Source of the DNA: Symsagittifera roscoffensis
Taxonomy: Eukaryota > Xenacoelomorpha > Acoela > Convolutidae
Direction: 5' to 3'
Length of the DNA stretch: 64,000 nt
Assembly: GCF_963678635.1 (NCBI RefSeq)
Contig: NC_087062.1
Location: 25,252,177 to 25,316,176, forward strand
The position numbers and the translations under genes are program-made. This document shows, in pieces, positions 22,801 through 30,400 of the stretch (its first letter is position 1; each line of letters starts with the position of its first letter). Under the pieces are notes generated by a model. It worked only from the letters and a program-made list of their open reading frames with translations. It ran no database searches and had not been told where the DNA came from.

Positions 22801-23459
22801 ATTCAGACCCGACTACATCGACGGGGACGTCGATAAATATTTTTGTCCGGGGAGTGGGGGTAGGACTTACCCACACCGAAAATTTGATGATAAAGAAGCT
22901 CAAGGAAGTGAGGGAAACAAGCGGATTAGAACTGGAGGAAGAAGAACCAGAGCCTACCATAGGAAGGAATTTCAAAACGAAATTCGAAATACCCAATGAA
23001 TACTCAGAGAACATCATGATAACGGATAGCGACTTCATCCTGTCAAACAGGACCAGCGCGATCTGCATCACGGCGGACATGAGTTTCAAATCAAGATTGG
23101 AGGCTGACTTCAAAAGAGAGTACCAGAACGTAGAGTTTCTGTTCAGACAGAGGCCAGGACTGGGAGGCATAGCAGCGCTTCCACCGTCAGTGGCACAAGT
23201 CCCGGGCAAATACCTCTGCTTCCTAGTAACGAGAGTCAACGGCAGAAACACAATTAATCCCGAACACGTGATATTGGCACTGACAAGACTACGTGACTTC
23301 ATGATTGAAAGAGGAATAGTGGAGGTCTCGATGCCGGTGTACGACCCAAACAGGGGCAAACTGAGCTCGAGGGAATTGTACGCTATCCTACATGTGGTCT
23401 TTGCAGAAACAGAGATAATGGTGCATCTTCACAAGAAGTACTACTTGAGCATCGCCTGA
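19848..23459 (+). CDS. Integrase and macro-domain-like C-terminal part of element 1 Pol
   Basis: This is the same frame as Gag-Pol after the TGA, not an independent gene: the first in-frame start-like codon is a TTG at 19872, inside sequence conserved on both sides. A linker of about 430 residues, unusually long and acidic, leads to the H2C2 zinc-binding motif (His codons 21147 and 21162, Cys 21252 and 21261). The integrase core follows: Asp codon 21345, Asp 21522 and Glu 21630, with 35 residues between the last two (D,D35E). A GPY/F-like module (KKLLKKWRGPFMITEV) lies near 22030-22130. An acidic tail contains FVRGVGVGLTHTENL. The last 150 residues (23010-23450) resemble a macro domain of the TARG1/OARD1 type. 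Integrase inserts the cDNA; the macro-like part would bind or remove ADP-ribose if active. Confidence 0.9.
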   Translation, partial: DKHQNADSLSKKTEFYERQEQREADRPEIKDGFSFMDKETYDSLPLTRWLDKSGKPIEDHPELPKEPLEKTILKKSRGIPIGIMLKSKIVRETLKAKGYDLIQVEEGTVRIDEDLMRLLEKLSDDKPVIQGKGQEAPELTILRREETVNNTDVSKGSITDSKEVVRSLVEKIPEKILEQTKVRDKKVTFREEVEHLGLDQESGEWSRFMEEDETGEGKLSGEREEWDEDSDESSEDQDSLCMILAEEKIRQHDRELQTDPSSGTYNLEIQEVRGGEELEKIAVSRKPLRELSCNSNVRTNLVPEDDMKIVKRMICVKLSDDIHNPGEMNGQIMALKEHVKARYRLSDLIRAQKNDKMTSNLSKWIHLGVKEKGELEEDSYKILSQFYKEKRDLLYHTAEGVVACKRRDEEKILHKHNLIILPQLYQTEVLFRSHDQMGHQGIDKVQQRILHRFDWPGMRKACERWVNACLACLQVKDPRKMKFPLKSVESSEFNEVVQIDHQKICMTESGYNQILVIIDHFTKLAEAVPCQTASAEETCDHLITHWISRYGCPMTFQSDNGKAFVGDLTKELMKRSHIAQAHSTTYHPQTNGLVERQNRTLVNMLRVYCSRYMTDWDKYLPQVVGAYNSTQHSTTGISPFMMLTGRERAMPITFFYPEYEGKRTSPQAYVKEAIKRQQELNELCRRNTAQAQMRQRKKYDEKILRAKPYEVGQYVWVFQNVIPPKGTKKLLKKWRGPFMITEVHQQGRFYRLSTGRAAHYENLKPHVPSPEDWCLPKDMEGLEYLVVEPACEVNEKGTREKNDGNENLSLDDNEKIEVESDAGSFVEEDWNDPEQNEVPKWMEPDRPTPPETRTGNRKRTGMRYNRYGDDFLIDKIQPDKLGDELLSAGELEAEEEWQVIDDGGHYPQDDYSTPELETDLEQSEIERRENTNLRILEWMRDVKDESREGQSIQQIDVSAANYMKTEDPLFGWTATDRPLDIPKDNSDPTTSTGTSINIFVRGVGVGLTHTENLMIKKLKEVRETSGLELEEEEPEPTIGRNFKTKFEIPNEYSENIMITDSDFILSNRTSAICITADMSFKSRLEADFKREYQNVEFLFRQRPGLGGIAALPPSVAQVPGKYLCFLVTRVNGRNTINPEHVILALTRLRDFMIERGIVEVSMPVYDPNRGKLSSRELYAILHVVFAETEIMVHLHKKYYLSIA
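20450..20513 (+). promoter_or_regulatory. Two internal copies of the PPT core GTCCGGGGAG
   Basis: The 10-mer GTCCGGGGAG occurs at 20450-20459 and 20504-20513 in the pol linker, reading SGE in the protein. The identical 10-mer sits 2 bp before the 3' LTR (33416-33425). Element 2 has three copies in the matching linker. They may be secondary plus-strand priming sites; this is inferred from identity with the PPT. Confidence 0.55.
22819..22890 (+). promoter_or_regulatory. Central PPT-like block, conserved at nucleotide level
   Basis: The block contains GTCCGGGGAG (22845-22854) extended by TGGGGGTAGG. The midpoint of the element is about 22776. Across about 72 bases I count about four mismatches with the element 2 counterpart (47674-47745, minus strand). 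Catalytic RT codons such as YVDDVVIATP show many more silent differences. This suggests selection on the nucleic acid, as in central polypurine tracts, on top of the conserved peptide. Confidence 0.6.
23010..23456 (+). other. Macro-domain-like region at the Pol C-terminus
   Basis: Motifs in macro-domain order are AICITADMSFKSRLEADFKR, then GGIAAL, then KYLCFLVTR, then VEVSMPVYDPNRGKL, then AILHVVFAETEIMVHLHKK. These parallel HCIS-D-F-MGAGIA-FK, the LITK strand, the MPRIGCGLD loop and the final VF..T.I.ITVY helix and strand of TARG1-like macro domains. The usual GCGLD loop is replaced by YDPNRGKL, and Lys of LITK is Arg here, so hydrolase activity is doubtful while ADP-ribose binding is possible. 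Element 2 keeps the same motifs, including YDPNR. Confidence 0.72.
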
Positions 23460-23737
23460 GTCGGGTACATGGAGGTATCAGGTCGGGTGTGAGGGAGGAG
23501 TCTTGAGTTAGGTACTGGGGTGCGGCGCAGGTAAAGGGATCTTAAGATGTGATTGGCATGACAATTGAATTTTAAAAGAAAGAATTGATGGTGCTAAAAC
23601 ATAAAATGAATCTGCATGTTCTTAAGGGAAAATCCAATCGAATTGCTTTAAGTGATACGAGAATGATAAGATTTTAACCATATGGGTAGAAGGGGGGTCT
23701 CTAGGTTAGGAACGTGACATGCTAAGTTTTAATGAGC

Positions 23738-23750
23738 TTTCTGTTTTCAG
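23738..23750 (+). promoter_or_regulatory. Candidate 3' splice site for the downstream RNA
   Basis: TTTCTGTTTTCAG is followed by ATCGAGTTTGA. Element 2 has TTCTTTTCTAG followed by ATCCTGATTGA at the equivalent place. Both fit pyrimidine-tract-AG acceptors upstream of the second coding region, allowing cis- or trans-splicing. Confidence 0.6.
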
Positions 23751-23890
23751 ATCGAGTTTGAAAAACAAAGTTGAAAATCCAACTACACTCAAGCGAGAAA
23801 CAGAAAGAGAGAATCTTGATTGAACACGCGATAATCCGAATCTACAGCAAGTACTTGCAAGAGAACATTTCTAGAGAATTCTTGAATTGG

Positions 23891-23950
23891 GTAATACTTG
23901 AGTTGGTAAGGTAATTCTTGAGTTGGTAAGGTAATTCTTGAGCTGGTTAA
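23891..23950 (+). repeat. Three 20-bp repeats before the second coding region
   Basis: Units at 23891, 23911 and 23931 read GTAATTCTTGAGTTGGTAAG with one to three changes. The core TAATTCTTGAGTTG also occurs in the LTRs (11669-11682). They lie 33 bases before the start codon at 23983. Confidence 0.85.
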
Positions 23951-23982
23951 CATCTACCTATATACATCCCGAAGTTGCAAAA

Positions 23983-24351
23983 ATGGCAGACCGATTCTGG
24001 AACTCCGTGCCCGCGGCTCTGAAGAAGCCCACTCTTGACGAGCTGTACAGACGCTTGAGGGACCTGGACTACACCCAGATAGACGAGAGAATGGCGGTGA
24101 TGCTGAATGCGATCCTCCAGTTGGAGGACCAGGGTGAGTGCAGGGAGTCTGCGACGGAGGCTGTCTTGATGGTCGGCTACACCACCGAGGGCATATCAAA
24201 TCGAGAACAGACCAGATGGTTATCTTGGAATGCGGATGGAGGAGTAAGGGGCTTTGACTTGGCAAGAAATCCTGGCCTGAGTAACAGCACCGAACACGTT
24301 TCCGCTACCGACGAGACCAACAGCAAGATCCACAGGCCAGAGCTCGAGTAA
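23983..24351 (+). CDS. N-terminal module of the second polyprotein, element 1
   Basis: This open frame of about 122 codons starts at the ATG at 23983 (MADRFWNSVPAALKK). Its core (LDELYRRL..LDYTQIDERMAVMLNAI..ATEAVLMVGY..DLARNPGLSNS) aligns with the start of the second coding region of element 2 (46740 downward). There the same module runs on without a break into a coiled coil. Here the frame ends at TAA 24349, and the coiled coil follows in the +1 frame, which is open from 24282. Either a 1-base frameshift split one protein or a +1 event joins them. No known family is recognised. It is first in the spliced-env position, which makes it a candidate for structural or partner roles, but no function can be read from it. 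Confidence 0.65.
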   Translation: MADRFWNSVPAALKKPTLDELYRRLRDLDYTQIDERMAVMLNAILQLEDQGECRESATEAVLMVGYTTEGISNREQTRWLSWNADGGVRGFDLARNPGLSNSTEHVSATDETNSKIHRPELE

Positions 24352-24361
24352 GGTGCCGTCG

Positions 24362-27245
24362 ATGTCGCGAGCGCAACAGACGACAGAGGCATATCCGGAT
24401 CTGGGGGTTCTAAAGAAAGAGCTCGAGAAGGCGCTGAAGGAAAGGAATAAAGCGAACCTCGATCGGGATCAGGCGAAGCTGGACAGGGAGAAGCTTCAGC
24501 TGGAGAGAGACCAGGCAGTCGACGAGCGAGATCAGACGTCGAAATTACTTGAGATGCTAAGGGCTGAACATCAGCAGGAGCTGAGGGTGCGGGAGAACGT
24601 CGCAAATCGTGATCAACTGAAGTCGGAGTTGGAAAGGATAGAACAGCGACAACGCGAGCTTGACGCACAGAAGGGAGCCAGGTCAAACGAACGAGTGGTG
24701 ACCAGCTCGAGGCCAGAGTCGCGCATGGAGGTGGATGAAGCTCACAGGGCTAGAGGACGGTTCAACCTTGACCGCGAGGCCAGAGAACACATGAGCGAAG
24801 GGTTAGAGGTCTGGATACCGAATGACGTGACGCCTTCCTTGCGCAACCTAGAGACACAACCTGTACGTCCTCTGATGGATGTGGTGTTACCAGGATATAC
24901 CCCAACCTCGACCTCGAGTGGCAGTCAGGTGAGTGGCGCCTCATCGCGCCTGAAGGAGCTAGGCGAGAAATTGCAGCAGCAGAGTCGTGAAAGATCGACA
25001 AGGCCAGAGCTTCCCCCAACTTGGAGGGAACAGCCGGTCAGGAATGTCGTGATCGCAAGCTATAAGAAGAATACAGAAGGGAACTACCACAGGCACAATC
25101 GGCTGGACTGGAGTGCGGAACAGGGAGCCAGGAGGGACTGCTTCCATGACGCAGCCTGGGTGGAGTATCTAGCGCCACCTCGTGTGCCAGAGGGTGCAGT
25201 TCACCTAATTATAGGGGATAGCCTGGTGCGGGTGTTGACCCAGATACGGTCCCATTGGCAGACAGGAGTCTTGAGTTTCGCTGGAGCTGCCACGCCACAG
25301 ATGTTGGCAACCTTGGACATGCTAGGGATGACCAAAGTTTACACAGTGACCCTGATGGTTGGGACCAACGACGTGTCAAGGGGAGAAGCGAGGAAAGTAG
25401 CGAGGCTGTGCGACAAGATGAGCTGCCTTCTTGAGGAACTGAGGATCCAGATGGACCCCATCCTGCTGACGGTATGCACGGTCCCCTACAACATGATGTT
25501 TGATCAGCACGCCCTAGAGATGAACCAGAAGGTGCGGAGCCTGAACAAGATGATCCGAGACATACACCGGAAGAGTGTGCTTCCTCTCAGGCTGTTGGAC
25601 ATAGCAGAACGTATGGAGAAAAAGGGATTCCCTGAAGACACCTCAAAAGATGGAATCCATTTCGATAGGCCAAGGGGAGCGGAGTGGCTGAACGACGTCT
25701 TCCAGGAACACATTAACACGCTAGAGGCGGACCTGCTGGAGACAGCCCAATTCACTTTAGGACCACCTCCCAACCCACCATTCCTTGCCTCGAGGGCCTT
25801 GGCTGGTCGCTTGGGAGCAAGAGTCGATACTAGAGACAGTTCAAGGAGCAATCAGACCCGATTGCAGAGTGCCACGCCAATGGAGTCGGAGGAGGTAGAG
25901 TCATCAACACCTCCGGGCTCGGCGATGTCCTCTGTGGTGGTGGCAGATGGCAGGAGAGAAAAGAAGTCTATGGAGACTGCCCGCTTGAGATATCCTGAGA
26001 AGGTGAAGGAACTGGATCTAGAGAGTTTGGAATGCAGACGAGAGTTGGCGGAAACCCTGGGGATCGAACGAGTGTCGCACGAGGATTTGAATAGACATCA
26101 TTGCATAGACTGGTTGAAAGCTCACGAAGCGCACTTCTCGAGAGCGAAGTTAATGGAGACCACAGACCTGACTGGAATTCCCACAAAAACGATCATGGGA
26201 CCCATTAACTACAGGCCTCTCAAACTGTTGGGGGGTCCTGGACTTATAACAGAACCTCCCAAGCACCGAACTGGCATCGCTAGGATCAGGTTGGCAACCC
26301 CGGCGCAGTTAAAGATGGTAGACAAGCTACTCAATCCGGGGGGAATGGAATTGCCTGATGCCGCTTACGAAGGTCCGAAGTTGGCAGAAGATCCCAGGTA
26401 CGGGAAGCCCTGTGGTGGCACCCAACTGGCCAAAACTCTGGCAGTTTATGATAGAGCAGATCCAGCTGCTGCAAGAGTAGTCATTGTGGCGGGATCGGAC
26501 TTCGAAGGAACGTCTCCCAAGTTGTTCTGGCCGGAGACTCTGGTATACTCCTTGCCAGGAGCCGAATTGAACCAGATGTTGACTCTAGTGGTGGCAATAA
26601 AGTCGGAGATGCCCTGTGAACCTGAGCTGCTAATGTTTGCAGGAATGAATGATCACCTGCACGCGATGGGACTTCTTGAGCAACTGAAGGGCAAAGAGAT
26701 TCCGACATCAAGGAAGATATGGGAGGCTATTCAGGCGTTATTTGCGGCGATGAATGAGGTACAAGAGAACGTAGCCTCGAGATTTGGGTCCAAGACGAAG
26801 GTGGTGTTTACCACATCCCCAGGATACGCAAATATGCCACCCGCCCTACAATTCGTGTACGCGGTCTTGATCCTGATAGCAGAAGGGAGTGAATGGCGGA
26901 TTCTGATGGCAGCCCCCAATCGAGAGCTGGAGCCATTGAACTTGAGGCTTTACAAATCAGAATTGCCGGCGGCATGGGCTGACATATCTCATGCACTGAG
27001 GGGCTTTTACGGACTGGCCGACGTCATGATTGTATTGGATGAGGTACTCTTGCTAGAGATATCGAACTTTGCTAGACAACTCAAGTTCAGCCCAGTCATC
27101 GGGGACGACCACCCGGCGATAAACCAGTTGACGGCCAGCCTGTGGTTCCGGAGTATGGATGTGAAAGTCGCAAATTCCACCAGCAGGACTAGAGGTCCCA
27201 GCAACGAGAGAAGAAATGTGGTCGAGACGGAGAAACAGTTAGAAT
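24362..27245 (+). CDS. Coiled coil plus tandem SGNH-hydrolase-like domains, element 1 (runs into gap)
   Basis: The start at ATG 24362 (MSRAQQTTEAYPDL) is the first ATG in the frame. Residues 10-110 form a highly charged coiled coil. The first SGNH/GDSL-type domain has block I GDS (Ser287), block II FAGAAT, block III VGTND (Asn336) and block V DGIHF (Asp430, His433). The catalytic Ser, Asn, Asp and His positions are thus all present, as in esterases that deacylate lipids or sugars. A second, divergent copy follows: VVIVAGSDFEG (Ser712), FAGMNDHLH (Asn763) and GDDHP near 914. The frame is open to the N gap and continues beyond it, so this is the front part of a polyprotein of nearly 2,900 residues. 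SGNH domains are known from ORF1 of CR1-type elements and from rotifer Terminons, but I know of no standard Ty3/gypsy element with two. Confidence 0.8.
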
Positions 27246-27445
27246 NNNNNNNNNNNNNNNNNNNNNNNNNNNNNNNNNNNNNNNNNNNNNNNNNNNNNNN
27301 NNNNNNNNNNNNNNNNNNNNNNNNNNNNNNNNNNNNNNNNNNNNNNNNNNNNNNNNNNNNNNNNNNNNNNNNNNNNNNNNNNNNNNNNNNNNNNNNNNNN
27401 NNNNNNNNNNNNNNNNNNNNNNNNNNNNNNNNNNNNNNNNNNNNN
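27246..27445. other. Assembly gap of 200 N
   Basis: The run is exactly 200 N, probably a placeholder length. Flanking protein (WFRSMDVKV before, LENVTNKTREEAPLLVK after) corresponds to one continuous stretch in element 2 (WFRAMEVAS to FEEGPVMITKIHAYLLK). Only a few dozen codons are needed to bridge it. Confidence 0.99.
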
Positions 27446-30400
27446 GGCTGGAGAACGTCACGAATAAGACGAGGGAGGAAGCACCACTCCTCGTGAAACA
27501 AATCTGGAGTTTTCTAGAGAAGCAACTGGAGCTAGCTGAAACGAGAGACATGACGGTGGTTAGATTTGTCTCGGCCGCCAATGAAGTGACGATTGGAGGA
27601 TTTTGGAGAGAGCACGCCAACGGCGAATTGAAGACTAGGAGAGATTACGAGATTCTCAAGTTCTTGAGTCCTTGCTGGGAGAGAGAATTCTTGGCAGGAG
27701 TGTTCGGCACCACGGCGACTATCTTCGGAGCCTTCGTACAGGAGATACTGGGCATGTCCATCAGCCTGCTCTTGGCCCTGTATTTGGTTTACCCCAGATA
27801 CTTGTTCAACATGGGCCCAGCATACATGTTTAGTCGAGGAGTGGAGACACTTCGAGTTGATGGGTATCTGGCACTAGTACTCTTGACCCATGGGGAATTG
27901 GTATCGTTTCATCGGTTAATGGAATATGGAGAACCTCTGTCTATGGGGAGAGTCCACACGAGCATTGAAACCAGCTCCTACAAGTGTGCCGCAGGGTTGA
28001 AGACACTGCTGGTGCAATACCTCATGATGCAGAATCGATACATGACGGGTGAAGATGAGAACCCAACCTCGAGAGAAGAATGGGAGAAGGCGAACAGAGG
28101 GATGCCTCTGTTGACGGACCTGTGCCTGGCAATGAGGTCGGACCCAATGGGGATAATCCGGGGTCTAGAGGAGGTGGTGACCTGCATCTATGGTCCAGCA
28201 GTGACGTACGCGTTTCCAGATCCCCTGGTGATAACGTATCGTCACTCGGTGACGCACTTGAGTCTCATCAGCGTACTGGATGGTACAGCGCTGAATTGGT
28301 GTCAGCAGGAGGTGCTCAGGGCGCGTATGAGCAACACGGTACTCTTCGGAAAAGTGAAAGATGCCGAGATGATGGTGTGCAACTTCAGGGGACAAATGCA
28401 ATGTAGAATGGGAGGCAAGCGAGAGGGCCCCATTGAAATGTATCCAAAGTTTTGGAACCTAAACCCATTGACGGCCAACGGACGAGAAGTCTTGAGAATC
28501 CCCGCCTGGAAGGAGTGCTTTGCACTAGTCAAGAGGGAGCTGGAGGCCATAATGGAGAAAGAAATCCTACCAGCCACCATGCCTGAGTTCCCGACAGTCA
28601 GGAGGATGACCTTGGGAATGAATAGTCCCTTGGTGGTTCCCTCCATAATGGCGAAGATGATGACGGAGGAAACGCAGAGGCATTTCACGGATGGCTGGGA
28701 TCCCCTGTTCATCGGCTACACGGCGGCAGTCTACTTCCACACCAGCGAGAGGAAGATAAATTCGTGGACGACGCAAGCGAAAAAGAGTAGAGGTTCGCAG
28801 CCCCCTGGATATGAGGTGCGGAAAGTCTTGAGGACTCTTGAGAAGGAAGGACTTGAGAATATGCTACCCATATGGGATGATGGCAGGATGATCGTGATGG
28901 AGGGACACGTCGCATTGGTGGACGAAATGAAATTTGCCACGAGAAAATACAAGGCACCCTATGGCTTGGAACAAGTAGAAGTGACACAGGAGGGAACAGA
29001 ACTAGATGCAGCAGGTCAACTGCATGTAGCCCTGACGGAATATAAAAAGCTGGATCCTACGACACCGTCACCACTGTCTGTAGACACGCCTGGAGACAAG
29101 AGGAGTGGACCCGTTGAGGATCGATTCAAAAGAATTCTCGAGAGAAGAAGAAATGAATCAGAGGAAGAGAGTATGGATGAAACTCTCAGTGAAGCTGGAG
29201 AAGACATGGAGGTGGGGAATACACCTGAACCAGGGCCATCAGGGGAGGAACTCACCACTCAAGAGCTGTTGAAAGACTTGAGCGAAGAGAATTGGGCAGA
29301 TACTGCCACACCACCTCTGAACCCGTCCCCGCGGAAGAACCTAGAGTTGCCATTGGCAGGTGAGACCTTCAATATGGGGATGTTACTCTTGAGCTCGGAG
29401 GAAAGGGAGAAGAACACGTTCGAAGGGAACAGGGATATATTCTTGGGATCTCTCGAGGATGACGCTTGGCAGGAATTCCTGGGGGAATTCAATCGAGAAG
29501 TGGGCAGCGAGACGACGCTGGACAAGTTCAAGAAGGAACTGTGGGACGCAGTAGTGAGATTCGGGGAACCGCTCCTGATAGGAACGGGCCTGGATGAGAA
29601 AGCAAGAAAAGAGCTGCTGAACAAGCTAGTGGAGCTGAGGAACGCACGATCGAAGACTAGAAAAGAGAAATGTGAGGACAGCTCTACTCTGAAACAAAAA
29701 ACTGTGGATGAAATGGTTGATGATATAAAAAGGGATAAGGTTGGGACTAGTAATATGATTAAGAGTACTAATATCCTTAAGGCTCGAGCAGGGGGGAGGC
29801 AAGAGTTGGAAGGAGTGGATGGAGATGTCGAATCAATGATGATAGCCACAACACCCTCGAGCAGAGATGTGAAGACTCGCAAGAGGAAGAGAGAAGTGGA
29901 AGGATGGGGTAGTCCTTCAGTGGATGCTGTTTCGGAAGGAAACTTGAGAGAGACGGCGCCCATCGTTTTGGCCCGATGCAAGACGGCGGCATACAAGAAC
30001 AGCTCGGAGCTCAGGAAACCACTTGAAGTAGAAAAGGAAATAGAGGTTTCCACCAGTTCGACGTCAGAAGAAGACTTCAAGCCTCAGAAGGTAAACGTGA
30101 AGAGAGGTTCAACGAACGGACAGGTAGGGGAAGTGGAGATCGGCAAAGAATGGATCTCGAAGGCACATCAGGACATGGGCAAACAAGTGACGAGTGATCC
30201 ATTGGAGAGGAACAAGACGAGGAACACTTCCCGGACGTGGTGGGTGGCCCTCGAAACATTGAAGGAAATGGAGGACTGCTTGAAGAAGTTGGACAGTGGA
30301 ATAGCTCGCAGGCGACGCAATTGGGCCACCCAGCAAAAAGCCGAGGTTAATAAGATAGAGATGGCAAGTCATCTGAAGAGGTCCTGGCAGAGTTTGTTGA

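Larger units (their letters stand above)
23460..23982 (+). other. Spacer between pol and the second coding region of element 1
   Basis: No gene is seen in these 523 bases. They hold the splice acceptor at 23738-23750 and three 20-bp repeats just before the next start codon. The AT-rich part (23540-23700) looks non-coding. Confidence 0.7.

Noticed and set aside
27493-27495. Independent gene start at GTG 27493
   Set aside because: The frame is open upstream to the gap and matches element 2 protein without interruption.
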